Positions 40,602 through 50,491 of a stretch of DNA of 64,000 nt are shown here, piece after piece. A program made the translations under genes and the position numbers. The stretch lies in NCBI GenBank assembly GCA_041488095.1, contig JBGPOP010000017.1, positions 29,133 through 93,132 of the forward strand, in the 5' to 3' direction. Source of the DNA: DASYPQ01 sp041488095. Its GTDB lineage: Bacteria; Planctomycetota; UBA1135; GCA-002686595. Every line of letters starts with the position of its first letter. Position 1 is the first letter of the stretch. The notes beneath the pieces are model-generated. The model saw only the letters and a program-made list of their open reading frames with translations, made no database searches and was not told the origin of the DNA.

Positions 40602-41899
40602 AGCCCCCGCACCCGGTCCGCCTGCGCCACCCGTCTCACCGCCAGCATGTGCGCCGCGGTCCGCAGCGGGACGCTCTGCTCGCCCGCGATCGTGGTCACC
40701 TCGCTCCAGGCCGAGTCCAGCATCCGCGCCATGCGCTTGTGCACGCGATCCAGACTCCACGCGTATCCGGCGCGGTTCTGCACCCACTCGAAGTAGTTCA
40801 CGATCGCGCCCCCGCCCGTCGCCAGGATGTCGGGCACGACCCTCACGCCGCGCTTCTCGAGGATCTTGTCGGCGTTCGCCGACACGGGGCCGTGCGCGCC
40901 CTCGACGACCAGCCGGGCGGCCAGCGAAGGCGCGTTCTTCTGGTTCACCGTCGTGTCGACCGCGCACGGGATGAACACGTCGCAGGGACGCCCGAGCATC
41001 TCCTCGTTCGTGATCCGCTCGAAGTCCCCCGTGCACCCGCGCAGGTCGCCGTGCCGCTCGCGCCAATCCAGGATCGGCCCGTGCGCGAGCCCCTTGGCGT
41101 TGTAGAGGGCCCCGTGCACGTCCGAGAGCCCGACGATCTTGTGCTCCCCGTCGAGCAGCCTGGCCACGTTCCCGCCGCGCGATCCCGCGCCCTGGATCAT
41201 CACCTCCGCCCCGCGCTCGGGCAGTCCGGCCAGCTCCAGCGCTCGCGTGAGGATCGTTCTCAAGCCCTGCGCGACCGCATCGGAGTGCCCCTGCGTCCCG
41301 CCCAGCTCGATCGGCTTGCCGCACACCACCGCATTCTCGGTGAAGCGCGAGTGCATCGAAACCGTGTCCATCACCCACGCCATCACGCGCTCGTCGGTCG
41401 CCATGTCCGACGAGAAAACGTCGTGGTCCTGCCCGATGTCGGAGAGCAGGCAGGACACGTAGCGCCGCACCGCGCGCTCCACCTCGGTCTCGCTGCGCTC
41501 GCCCGGATCGATGCGGATCCCGCCCGCCGACCCGCCGAAGGGAATGTCGAGCAGCGCGCACTTCCACGTCATCCACGCCGCCAGCGCGCGCAGCTCGTCG
41601 ACCGTCAGCGTCCCCGAGAGGCGCAGCGGCCCGAAGTACGGCCCCTTGCCCGCGTTGTGCTGCACGCGGAAGCCGTCGAACACCGAGAGGCCCCCGCCGT
41701 CGAGCGGCGTCGGCACGGCCACGTGGATCTCGCGATCGGGCTTGCGCAGGATCGCGTACAGGCTCGGATCGAGCCCGAGGCGCGCTGCCGCCGCGTCGAA
41801 GCTCGCCATCATCGTGGCGAACAGATTCTCGTCCGTGGCCCGCGCGACCGGGGCGAGATCGTCGAACTCGGCTCCGAACGTCGGCTGCGTGATCACCAC
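40592..41899 (-). CDS. Glutamate dehydrogenase paralogue lacking catalytic lysines, probable regulatory subunit
   Basis: A 435-residue homologue of the next gene, 12 nt downstream of it in the same operon. The dinucleotide-binding C-terminal half is retained. Of the three conserved active-site lysines of the family (K89, K113 and K125 in Clostridium symbiosum), only K113 remains. The first is Phe89 (KGPYFGPLR) and the last is Ala125 (FGGSAGG), although the catalytic Asp (SSDMAT) is kept. Oxidative deamination therefore looks impossible or greatly altered. In Thermus thermophilus a degenerate GdhA forms a hetero-oligomer with catalytic GdhB and confers leucine sensitivity; a similar role is likely here. 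It overlaps the TauE gene by 10 nt. Confidence 0.85.
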   Translation of the reverse strand: MVITQPTFGAEFDDLAPVARATDENLFATMMASFDAAAARLGLDPSLYAILRKPDREIHVAVPTPLDGGGLSVFDGFRVQHNAGKGPYFGPLRLSGTLTVDELRALAAWMTWKCALLDIPFGGSAGGIRIDPGERSETEVERAVRRYVSCLLSDIGQDHDVFSSDMATDERVMAWVMDTVSMHSRFTENAVVCGKPIELGGTQGHSDAVAQGLRTILTRALELAGLPERGAEVMIQGAGSRGGNVARLLDGEHKIVGLSDVHGALYNAKGLAHGPILDWRERHGDLRGCTGDFERITNEEMLGRPCDVFIPCAVDTTVNQKNAPSLAARLVVEGAHGPVSANADKILEKRGVRVVPDILATGGGAIVNYFEWVQNRAGYAWSLDRVHKRMARMLDSAWSEVTTIAGEQSVPLRTAAHMLAVRRVAQADRVRGLYA

Positions 41900-41911
41900 G
41901 GGAGCGCCCGA

Positions 41912-43201
<1,290 letters not shown>

Positions 43202-43245
43202 GGAGGGTGCTCGTCTCGAATCCACCCGAGCCGGTCGGGCCGCAG

Positions 43246-43251
43246 AGCTTA
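43246..43251 (-). promoter_or_regulatory. Putative -10 box (TAAGCT) of the glutamate dehydrogenase operon
   Basis: TAAGCT on the minus strand, 44 nt before the ATG at 43201, in the 147-nt gap after the FixJ-like gene. Confidence 0.35.
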
Positions 43252-43348
43252 GGGGCAACCGCATTCCGATGCGAGAGGGCGGCGCGAGGCGACCTTCGAG
43301 ACCCGTCCGCGAACCGGGTCTTCCTCGCAGGTGGCATGAGCGTCCCGG

Positions 43349-44008
43349 CTAGCCGGCGGCCTTGGGTCCGACCCTCGCGCCTGGGCCGTTGCTCCTCGGT
43401 CCGATCTCCGCGCGCGTGACCACACGCACGAGGTCGGCGACACCCTCAGCCCCCATGCGCCTCAGGATCCGGATGCGGTGACCCTCGACCGTGCTCAGGC
43501 TCAGCCCCAGGTGCTGCGCGATGTCCTTGCTCGTCGCGCCGGAGACCACGAGATCCAGGATGTCCCGCTGGCGCGGAGTCAGCGACTCCACTTGCTCCCT
43601 CACGGCCGCCTTCTGCGCGCGAACCGCACGCGCATCGGTGTCCAGCGCGATCGCCTCGTGGATCCGCTCGAGCAGCTCGTGATCGCTGAAGGGCTTTTCC
43701 AGGAAGTCGAACGCGCCCGCCTTGAAGGCCCTCACTGCGGCGGGGACGTCGCCGTGCCCGGTGACGAAGATGACCGGGAGCGGGATGCCCTGGGCCGATA
43801 GAGCCTGCTGGAGCTCCAGCCCGCCCATCCCCGGCATCCGCAGGTCGAGCAACAAGCATCCCGGGCGCTCGGGGGTGCAGGCTTCGAGGAAGCTCTGGGC
43901 CGACTCGTAGGTCTCGACCTGGAGCCGGACCGACTCGAGCAGCCAGGTCAGGGACTTCCGGACGCCCGGGTCGTCGTCGACGATGAAGACGGTCGAACGC
44001 GCGATCAT
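43349..44008 (-). CDS. FixJ/NarL-type response regulator
   Basis: A 219-residue regulator. The receiver domain has the acidic pocket D11-D13, phosphoacceptor D55, T83 and K105 (EKPF). The C-terminal LuxR-type helix-turn-helix has LTPRQRDILDLVVSG and SLSTVEGHR. The ATG overlaps the stop of the sensor kinase gene (ATGA), so they are co-translated. It is of the FixJ class, which acts on dimerisation at promoters. It lies directly upstream of the glutamate dehydrogenase genes, in the same direction, but with its own separate -10 candidate for gdh, so a regulatory link is only suggestive. Confidence 0.92.
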   Translation of the reverse strand: MIARSTVFIVDDDPGVRKSLTWLLESVRLQVETYESAQSFLEACTPERPGCLLLDLRMPGMGGLELQQALSAQGIPLPVIFVTGHGDVPAAVRAFKAGAFDFLEKPFSDHELLERIHEAIALDTDARAVRAQKAAVREQVESLTPRQRDILDLVVSGATSKDIAQHLGLSLSTVEGHRIRILRRMGAEGVADLVRVVTRAEIGPRSNGPGARVGPKAAG

Positions 44009-45372
44009 GAGCTGGCGACCCTCTGCAAGCACGGTATCTGGAAGTGGAAAATGGCGCCACGTCCTGGGCCGGGATCCGCGCGGATCCATCCGCCGTGGGC
44101 GTCGATGATCGTCCGGCTGATCGCCAGACCCATCCCCATCCCCTTGGGCTTGGTCGTGTGGAACGGCTGAAACAGGTTCTGGAGGACATCCGGAGAAAGG
44201 CCGCCCCCGGTGTCCTCCACCGCGACCTCGACCGCGTGATCGGCCGCCATCGACGTCCGGATGATCAACTTGCGCTCGGAGGTCGGGATGTGGCTCATCG
44301 CCTCGAGCGAGTTCCGGATCAGGTTGACCAGCACCTGTCCGATCTGGACCCGGTCCGCCAGCACGGGCTCCAGCGCCTTGGCCAGCCGGAGCTCCGGCTG
44401 GACGCGCTGCTCCTTGAGCTCGCCCGACAGCAGGGGCAGCATCTCGCGCACCAGCTCGTTGAGGTCGACCGTGGAGGTCAGGGGTTTCGAACGGCGCACG
44501 AACTCGCGCATGCGCTGGATGATGGAGCTGGCGCGCCTGGCTTCCTCCGCGGCCGCGTGCATGGCCTGGATCAGGTCGGCGTGATCGCCCCCCTCCTGCT
44601 GGAGCCGGCGCACACACCCGGCCAGGTAGCTGTGGATCGCGCTCAGCGGCTGGTTCAGCTCGTGGGCGAGATTGGTGCCCATCTCACCCACGACCGAGAG
44701 GCGTCCCACGTGGGCCAGCTCGGCGCGCAAGAGTCGCTCTTCCTCCTCGGCCTGCTTGCGGTCCTTCAGGCTGCGATCGTAGGCGAACAAGACCAGGGCC
44801 AGGGTGACGGCGAGCGCGCAGGAGAGGATGGCCATGAGGTTGATCTGCAGCCAATCGCTGGAAAGAGCCTGCGAGATACGCTTCAGGTCCTTCCTCAGCT
44901 TGGCTTCCAGGACCTGGGCCTCTGTCGTGGCAGCGTTCGTGGCGCTCAGCCATTCCGCCGGAGAAGGGGCGATCTCCGACCTCTCGGTCCTCGGCTCGTT
45001 CCCGCGCGCGTGCAGATCCTCCATTCGGGCGACCAGGAGCGCGAGCTTGGACAGACCCTCCTGGACGATGGTGTCGGAGGTCGCGGATGTCCGCACGGCC
45101 TCAAGCTGTTGCTGGTAGCGCTCGTGCAGATTCGACTCGGTCTCGACGTCCCCGGGTTTCGCAGCCTCGACCGCATCCAGCCGAGAGCATCCCAACCGCC
45201 AGGCATACCGCTCGATCTCCTCGATCTTCCGGATCCAGCCGACCTTGAGGCCGAGCTCGTCTTCCGTCCTGCCGACGGAGAGGATCAGGTGCGTGCCCCA
45301 GGGGATGAAGACCGCCGCCAGCACGACGACTCCCCAGGCGAGGAGGGGTGAGATCCAGTGCAGCCTCTTCAC
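44005..45372 (-). CDS. Sensor histidine kinase with periplasmic sensor
   Basis: A 455-residue membrane sensor kinase starting at GTG (45372), with TM segments at residues about 8-32 and 178-197 enclosing a helical periplasmic domain of about 145 residues. The HisKA box has H237 (LAHELNQPLSAI), followed by an ATPase domain with VLVNLIRNSLEAM and GGGLSPDVL plus GMGMGLAISRTI. The HELNQPLSAI variant is typical of the HPK4/FixL-like group that pairs with FixJ regulators. The partner is the next gene, joined by an ATGA overlap. No PAS or haem domain is present, so the signal is unknown. Confidence 0.9.
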   Translation of the reverse strand: MKRLHWISPLLAWGVVVLAAVFIPWGTHLILSVGRTEDELGLKVGWIRKIEEIERYAWRLGCSRLDAVEAAKPGDVETESNLHERYQQQLEAVRTSATSDTIVQEGLSKLALLVARMEDLHARGNEPRTERSEIAPSPAEWLSATNAATTEAQVLEAKLRKDLKRISQALSSDWLQINLMAILSCALAVTLALVLFAYDRSLKDRKQAEEEERLLRAELAHVGRLSVVGEMGTNLAHELNQPLSAIHSYLAGCVRRLQQEGGDHADLIQAMHAAAEEARRASSIIQRMREFVRRSKPLTSTVDLNELVREMLPLLSGELKEQRVQPELRLAKALEPVLADRVQIGQVLVNLIRNSLEAMSHIPTSERKLIIRTSMAADHAVEVAVEDTGGGLSPDVLQNLFQPFHTTKPKGMGMGLAISRTIIDAHGGWIRADPGPGRGAIFHFQIPCLQRVASS

Positions 45373-45712
45373 GTCTCGAGGGCCTCCCGAGTCGAACGAA
45401 TTTCGGCTCGACGCGAATCGGCGAGGGGCTCGAGACGAGGCCGGGTGGGATGTCGCGTCATGGATGCCGTCACGGTTGCGTCGCCATGTTGCTTCTCGAT
45501 CGCGCTCGCGGGGATGAGGATGCCTGAAGCGATCGCGACCTTTCTCCGCGTCGGCGGAACGAGCGTGCTCGACCCTCTCAGGCCCTGCGCGGTGCCAAGG
45601 GTACAGCGCCCGGCCGGGAGTGGGTCCGTCTACTCCGGGCATGTCACCACGGAGGATCCCGGGACCGATCCGCGATCCCGCTGGGGCAGTCCGGATCGGG
45701 ACAGAGGTTTAC

Positions 45713-45728
45713 CCCTGGCATTCCAGGG
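45713..45728. promoter_or_regulatory. Perfect 6-bp inverted repeat with 4-nt spacer, candidate operator
   Basis: CCCTGG and CCAGGG flank CATT, about 22 nt upstream of the TAGGAT box, so it would overlap or abut a -35 region. It could bind a dimeric regulator. Confidence 0.4.
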
Positions 45729-45750
45729 ATGGACCCCTCGGCCGCTTGGG

Positions 45751-45756
45751 TAGGAT
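45751..45756 (+). promoter_or_regulatory. Putative -10 box (TAGGAT) of the WaaP-like gene
   Basis: TAGGAT, 39 nt before the ATG at 45796. Confidence 0.4.
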
Positions 45757-45795
45757 CCCGGCTTCGCGCGCCGGGCCCGACCGTCGCCGCAGAGC

Positions 45796-46596
45796 ATGTC
45801 GAACGATCAGGCCAGCGTCTCTCCGACCCTGCGCTTCCCCGCGTCCCTTCTCGACGTGCGTCCTCGGGCTTTCCTGCGCTGCACCGCAGGGCGCGAGACC
45901 TTCGCGTGGAGCTGCACGCCCGCATCCGGCGCTCCCTCCGGCGTGCGGGAGGTGATCGTCAAGCGCACTCGCGCGAGCGCTCTGCCCCGCATGGGTGCGA
46001 GGAACGTCCGCCCCGGCGGCCGGCGCGAGCACGACAACCTGGTCGCTCTCTGCGCCGACGGGATCCCCGTTCCGCGCGCGATCTCGTGGTGCGAGGAGCG
46101 CGGCGAGCTGCTCGTGCGACCGGCGCGTTCCGTCGTGGTGATGGAGAAGATCGAGCACCGCGAGACGCTCCGCGACCGCCTCGCCCGATGCGTGGAAGGC
46201 GAGCGCAGGCTGTGGTCCGAGGAGCTTGCCCGCATCGTCGCGCGCCTGCACGAGCGCGGCTGGCGCCACCGCGACCTGTATCTGCAGCACTTCCTGATCC
46301 CCTGGCCCGAGGCAGGCGGGGGACCCAGTCTCGTGCTGATCGACGTCGGCCGCGCCCGCCGCGAGAAGAGCCCGGCGCGGCGCTGGATCGTCAAGGACCT
46401 GGCCGCGCTCCTGCACTCCGCGCCGCTCACGGTCGGCCCGCGCGAGCGGATGCAATTCCTCACGCGCTACCTCGACCGGCGCGGCATCGGGGGACGCGAG
46501 GGCCGCCGCCGTCTCGCACGAGCGGTCGCCGCCAAGGCCGCGCGCATGGCCAGGCACGTGCCGCGCGACGAGCACAGGGAAGAGCCGGGAGGATGA
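45796..46596 (+). CDS. LPS core kinase, WaaP/KdkA-like
   Basis: A 266-residue protein with the eukaryotic-type kinase fold of the WaaP/InaA group. Catalytic residues are recognisable: a Lys in the N-lobe (EVIVKRTR), an HRD-type loop RHRDLYLQH and a metal-binding Asp in VLIDVGRARR. These enzymes phosphorylate heptose or Kdo in the LPS inner core in the cytoplasm. Two GT9 heptosyltransferase-type genes follow, so the three probably build the core together. The start at 45796 is the first ATG. Confidence 0.85.
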   Translation: MSNDQASVSPTLRFPASLLDVRPRAFLRCTAGRETFAWSCTPASGAPSGVREVIVKRTRASALPRMGARNVRPGGRREHDNLVALCADGIPVPRAISWCEERGELLVRPARSVVVMEKIEHRETLRDRLARCVEGERRLWSEELARIVARLHERGWRHRDLYLQHFLIPWPEAGGGPSLVLIDVGRARREKSPARRWIVKDLAALLHSAPLTVGPRERMQFLTRYLDRRGIGGREGRRRLARAVAAKAARMARHVPRDEHREEPGG

Positions 46597-46606
46597 TCGC
46601 TCACGG

Positions 46607-47677
46607 ATGAAGGAACGCAGCCTGCTCGCCGTCCGCGCGCCGAACTGGGTGGGGGACCTCGTCATGGCGACGCCGGTGCTCGAGGCGGCGCTGGCGAGCG
46701 ACGCATGGCGCGAGGCGCGGATCGTCGTCCGCGCGCACCTCGCCGGGGTGCTCGCCGACGGGCCCTGCGAACCGCATCTCGTTCCTGTGTCCTCGGATGA
46801 GGATGAGGCCGACACCTACCGGCGCCTCCGTGCCGACGCCGTGCTGCTCCTCACCAACTCGTTCGGTTCGGCCTGGCGCGCATGGCGGGCCAGGGTGCCT
46901 CTCCGGGCTGGGAGCGCGCTCTCGGGACGGCGGTTCCTGCTCACGCATGCCGCGATCCCGCCGACGCGCGCGGGCCGGAGATTGCCGACGCCGACCGCGC
47001 ATCTCCAACGCGACGCGGCCGGGCTCGTCGGTGTCCTCGTCCACGATCTCCATCCGCGCCTCTACGTGCGCGACGAGGTGCGGCTCGCGCAGCGGGCGAT
47101 GCTGGAAAGGCTGGGGCTCGAGCGCGAATCCGGGTACGTGTTGTGCTGCCCGGGCGCGGCTTTCGGCGCGGCCAAGCTGTGGCCTCCGGAGCGCTTCGCC
47201 TCCGTGCTCGACGGCCTCCACGGACTGCGTGGCTGGCGCGCGGTCATCACGGGAGGGCCGGGGGAGGAGGATCTGGTCGAAGCCGTGGTCCGCCTGTGCG
47301 CACACCCGGCGGTGTCGCTGGCGAGGGAAGCGCGCGACCTCGAGGGCCTCAAGGCTCTCGTGGCGGAGGCGCGACTCCTGCTCGTCGGCGATTCGGGCCC
47401 GCGGTGGTACGCGGCCGCCTTCGACGTGCCCTGCGTCTCGGTGATGGGACCGAACGACCCGGCGGTCACTGCGACCTCGCTCGAGCTCGCCGCAGTCGTG
47501 CGCGTCGACGGCCTCGAGTGCTCGCCCTGCCTCCGCAAGCGCTGCCCGCTCGGGCACCACCGTTGCATGCGGGACCTTGCGCCCGAACGTGTTCTCGCCG
47601 CGGCGATCGACGTGCTCGGCCGCGCGCGCCCGGATGTTCCGCGCCCGGGGCGGCCGCACGCAAGGCCGGCGGCATGA
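46607..47677 (+). CDS. Heptosyltransferase (GT9), first of a pair
   Basis: A 356-residue GT9 enzyme. It has the N-terminal RAPNWVGDLVMATPVLEA motif of heptosyltransferase II-type enzymes, the LCCPGAAFGAAKLWPPERFA block and a CSPCLRKRCPLGHHRCMRDL C-terminal cysteine segment that is common in heptosyltransferase II. It transfers ADP-heptose to the LPS inner core at the cytoplasmic face. The next GT9 gene starts with a 4-nt overlap. One oddity is the motif SGPRWYA, where the family usually has SG..H.A.A, so the substrate-binding His is replaced. Confidence 0.9.
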   Translation: MKERSLLAVRAPNWVGDLVMATPVLEAALASDAWREARIVVRAHLAGVLADGPCEPHLVPVSSDEDEADTYRRLRADAVLLLTNSFGSAWRAWRARVPLRAGSALSGRRFLLTHAAIPPTRAGRRLPTPTAHLQRDAAGLVGVLVHDLHPRLYVRDEVRLAQRAMLERLGLERESGYVLCCPGAAFGAAKLWPPERFASVLDGLHGLRGWRAVITGGPGEEDLVEAVVRLCAHPAVSLAREARDLEGLKALVAEARLLLVGDSGPRWYAAAFDVPCVSVMGPNDPAVTATSLELAAVVRVDGLECSPCLRKRCPLGHHRCMRDLAPERVLAAAIDVLGRARPDVPRPGRPHARPAA

Positions 47678-48759
47678 GCACGCTCCTCTCGGGCCGCGAG
47701 CGGGTGCTCGTGCGCGCGCCGTCGTGGCTCGGCGACTTCGTCGCGGCCGAGCCGGCGATCCGAGCGCTCCACGAGCACGCCGAGCGCGCGGGCTTCGGAC
47801 GCGGCGTCGCGCTGGCGGCGCCCGGCAGGCTCCTGGCGCTCCTGGACGGGCGCTTCCCCACGATGCAGCGTCTTGGGATCACGGACGAGCGTCACGAGAC
47901 GGCGCAGAGCTGGCGCGAGCGGGACGTCGCGCTGCTCCTCAATGGATCCTGGAGCGGCGCCTGGCGCGCATGGCGCTCGCGCATTCCCGTCCGCGCCGGC
48001 TTCGCGCGCGGAGGCCGAGGTGCGCTGCTCACGCACGCCTTCACGCCCGCTCGCGAGAGCGGCGGTGTACCGGTCGGGCTCGGCAAGAGCGGCCGCTTCC
48101 CGCGTCACCTGCCGCGGCCCTTCGGCGCCGCCTGCGCGGAGCTGCTCGGCTGGATGGGGATCCCGGTTGCCGAACGCAGGCCGCGCATCCTGGTTTCGGC
48201 GCGCGCCCGGGAGGCCATGGAGGCGCGCCTCGCCCGCGCGGGCCTCGCTCCGGGGGAGCCCTTCGTCCTGGCCAACGCCGGCTCCCGCCCGGGCTCGGCG
48301 AAGGGCTTCCCGCCCGAAGGCTTCGCTGCCGCTCTCGATGCGCTGGCCCGGCGCTCGAGGCTTCCGGTCGTGATCGCGTGCGCCCCGGGCGAAGAGAAGG
48401 CGGCGCGCGAGACCGCCGGGCTCGCGGTCCTCGCTCGTACGATCCTCCTGGTTGACCCGCCCGCGGACCTCGGCGATCTCGCGGCGCTCTCGGCCACGGC
48501 GAAGCTCGCGATCGGACACGACAACGGCGCGCACCACGTCGCCGAGGCGCTCGACACGCCCTGCGTCGTTCTGTGCGGTCCGACCGATCCACGGCACACG
48601 AGCGAGAATCCGCCCACCACGCGCGTGTTGCGCGTGGTCGTCCCGTGCGGCCCATGCCATCGCGAGAGATGTCCGCTCCCGGGCGATCGCCGGCACGCCT
48701 GCATGGGGAGGATCGAGCCCGCACGGATCGCCGAGGTCGCGGCGGAGTTGCTAGGCTGA
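47674..48759 (+). CDS. Heptosyltransferase (GT9), second of a pair
   Basis: A 361-residue GT9 enzyme with ATG overlapping the stop of the first. The N-terminal RAPSWLGDFVAAEPAIRAL matches the family and the C-terminal part has the canonical HDNGAHHVAEAL donor loop and a Cys-rich CGPCHRERC segment. It is similar to the preceding gene (shared W.GD, VR.AW.. patterns), so the pair probably arose by tandem duplication and then diverged. Here the donor-site His is kept, unlike in the first copy. Together they would add consecutive heptoses. Confidence 0.9.
   Translation: MSTLLSGRERVLVRAPSWLGDFVAAEPAIRALHEHAERAGFGRGVALAAPGRLLALLDGRFPTMQRLGITDERHETAQSWRERDVALLLNGSWSGAWRAWRSRIPVRAGFARGGRGALLTHAFTPARESGGVPVGLGKSGRFPRHLPRPFGAACAELLGWMGIPVAERRPRILVSARAREAMEARLARAGLAPGEPFVLANAGSRPGSAKGFPPEGFAAALDALARRSRLPVVIACAPGEEKAARETAGLAVLARTILLVDPPADLGDLAALSATAKLAIGHDNGAHHVAEALDTPCVVLCGPTDPRHTSENPPTTRVLRVVVPCGPCHRERCPLPGDRRHACMGRIEPARIAEVAAELLG
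48752..48757 (+). promoter_or_regulatory. Putative -10 box (TAGGCT), 6 nt before the ATG at 48764
   Basis: TAGGCT overlaps the stop codon of the GT9 gene and ends 6 nt before the next ATG. Any transcript would be leaderless. Confidence 0.4.
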
Positions 48760-48763
48760 GCGC

Positions 48764-49585
48764 ATGTCCAAGGTCGCACGCGACTTCCCCTCGGACGTCC
48801 CGGATCTCCCCGGGCTGGTCTCGCTTGCGCGCGAGGGCGACCTCGCCTGGCTGACGATCGAGCGGCCCGAGGTGATGAACTGCCTGTCGTTTCCGACGCT
48901 GAAGCGCCTCCGCACCCTGTGCGGGGAGCTCTCCGGGGACCTGTCGATCCGCGCCGTGCTGATCACCGGGGCCGGCGACAGGGCCTTCTGCGCCGGCGCA
49001 GACCTGAAAGAGCGGCGCGCGATGCCCGCGGATCTCGTGCCCCAGTTCGTGAAGAACATCCGCCGCACGATGGACGACGTCGCGGCGCTGCCGCAACCGA
49101 CGATCGCGGTCGTCAACGGCTTCGCGCTCGGCGGGGGGATGGAGCTGCTGCTCGCCTGCGACCTGCGCGTCGCGGCCGCGCAGGCGCAGTTCGGGTTGAC
49201 CGAGACCACCCTGGCGATCATCCCGGGCGCAGGCGGGACGCAGCGGCTCCCGCGCCTGGTGGGACGGTCGCGCGCCAAGGACCTGATCCTGACCGGGCGC
49301 AGGATCGACGCGATCGAGGCGGAGCGGATCGGGCTCGTCAACCGCATCGCACCCGCAGGAAAGCTGCGCGAGACGGCACTCGAGCTCGCGCGCCAGATCG
49401 CGGACAACGGCCCGGTTGCCGTGCGCGCGTCCAAGAGCGCGATCGATCGGGGTGGCGAGATGCCGCTCGAGGAGGGGCTCGAGGTCGAGGCGCGCTGCTA
49501 CGAGCGCGTGCTGCCGACACAGGACCGCCTCGAGGCTCTGGCTGCCTTCGCGGAGAAGCGCAAACCGCGCTACATGGGACGATAG
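48764..49585 (+). CDS. Enoyl-CoA hydratase/isomerase family protein (AUH-like)
   Basis: A 273-residue crotonase-fold protein. The oxyanion-hole motifs are CAGADLKERRAM and NGFALGGGMELLLACDLRVA, with a Glu in the GGG.E motif and a second in TETTLAIIPGAGGTQRLPR. Both catalytic glutamates of enoyl-CoA hydratases are therefore present. The pattern with ADLKER and GTQRL resembles methylglutaconyl-CoA hydratase (AUH) in leucine breakdown and short-chain enoyl-CoA hydratases. The CoA substrate cannot be fixed. It is the fourth gene after the WaaP-like gene but probably has its own leaderless promoter. Confidence 0.9.
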   Translation: MSKVARDFPSDVPDLPGLVSLAREGDLAWLTIERPEVMNCLSFPTLKRLRTLCGELSGDLSIRAVLITGAGDRAFCAGADLKERRAMPADLVPQFVKNIRRTMDDVAALPQPTIAVVNGFALGGGMELLLACDLRVAAAQAQFGLTETTLAIIPGAGGTQRLPRLVGRSRAKDLILTGRRIDAIEAERIGLVNRIAPAGKLRETALELARQIADNGPVAVRASKSAIDRGGEMPLEEGLEVEARCYERVLPTQDRLEALAAFAEKRKPRYMGR

Positions 49586-49593
49586 AGCGCACC

Positions 49594-50487
49594 TTGAAGC
49601 ACTCCTGGACGGGCGGCCAGTACAGCGTCTGGCGCGCGCTGCTCGGGCTCTCGCTGGCGCCCCCACTCATCGGAGCGCTCGACGGCTGGACCTTCCGTCT
49701 GCCGGTGGCGGCGTTGTGCTTCGCACTCGCGGCTGGGGTGCGCGACCGGATCTCCGCGCTGGTCCTGGCTGCGGCGTGGTCGGTGGCCCATCACGGTGAT
49801 CTCCCTTGGGGAAGCCCGGGACAATGGGCGGTCTCGGCCCTCCTGCTGCTCCATGCGACCACCCACGGTTCGCCCTATGGGACGCTCGACGCGCGCGGCC
49901 GGAGCGACCCGGGGGGCAGTTGGATCCTGCCGCGCTGGAACTTCGGGGCGAGAAGGCTCTTGCTCACCGTCGCAGCGGGCGCGAGCCTTGCGCGGATGCA
50001 GATCGAGCTGCCCTGGGCTCTCGGCGTGCTCCTGGTGGTATCCGCCGTCGACCCGGGATGGATCCCGCCCCTCTCGGAGCGCGGACCGACGCGGGTCTTC
50101 TACGACGGAGGGTGCGGCCTTTGTCACCGCCTCGTGCGCTTCCTCCTCGCCGAGGATCGCACCGGCCTGAGCTTCCGCTTCGCGCCGCTTTCGGGCGCGA
50201 CCTTCGCTGCCGCGCTCACTTTGGAGGAGCGTGCGCGCTGTCCCGACAGCGTCGTCGCCCAGAGCGGCCAGGGTAAGGACCTGGTGCGCTCGCGCGCGAT
50301 CCTGCACCTCCTCGCGCGCCTCGGCGGTCTGTGGCGCGCGACCGGCGCTCTGGCGAAGCTCGTCCCTACGCCGCTTCTCGACAGGCTCTACGACGGGGTC
50401 GCGCGGGTTCGGTACCGGCTCTTCGCCCGGCCCGTGTCCGCCTGTCCCATCGTGCCGGCCCATCTCTCGCGGCGTTTCGATCCCTGA
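49594..50487 (+). CDS. Membrane protein with C-terminal DCC (thiol-disulfide oxidoreductase-like) domain
   Basis: A 297-residue protein from a TTG start, 8 nt after the hydratase gene. The N-terminus HSWTGGQYSVWRALLG begins a set of hydrophobic segments over residues 10-155, as in HTTM/DoxX-like small membrane domains. The C-terminal part has the DCC motif: RVFYDGGCGLCHRLVRFL with CxxC at C174 and C177, and later an RSRAILHLLARLGG segment. This belongs to the DCC1-like thiol-disulfide oxidoreductase family (PF04134 type). Its redox partner is unknown. The stop lies 4 nt from that of the convergent YkgJ-like gene. Confidence 0.85.
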   Translation: MKHSWTGGQYSVWRALLGLSLAPPLIGALDGWTFRLPVAALCFALAAGVRDRISALVLAAAWSVAHHGDLPWGSPGQWAVSALLLLHATTHGSPYGTLDARGRSDPGGSWILPRWNFGARRLLLTVAAGASLARMQIELPWALGVLLVVSAVDPGWIPPLSERGPTRVFYDGGCGLCHRLVRFLLAEDRTGLSFRFAPLSGATFAAALTLEERARCPDSVVAQSGQGKDLVRSRAILHLLARLGGLWRATGALAKLVPTPLLDRLYDGVARVRYRLFARPVSACPIVPAHLSRRFDP

Positions 50488-50491
50488 GCGC

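Larger units (their letters stand above)
45373..45795. other. 423-nt divergent intergenic region between sensor kinase and WaaP-like genes
   Basis: Several reading frames cross this gap but look like shadows with Arg/Ser-rich products. It holds an inverted repeat CCCTGG-CATT-CCAGGG at 45713-45728 and a TAGGAT hexamer at 45751-45756 that I take as the -10 of the WaaP-like gene. No gene is convincing here. Confidence 0.5.

Noticed and set aside
45358..45753. Plus-strand frame in the sensor kinase/WaaP intergenic region
   Set aside because: Arg- and Pro-rich, no homologous pattern, and it overlaps the sensor kinase start.
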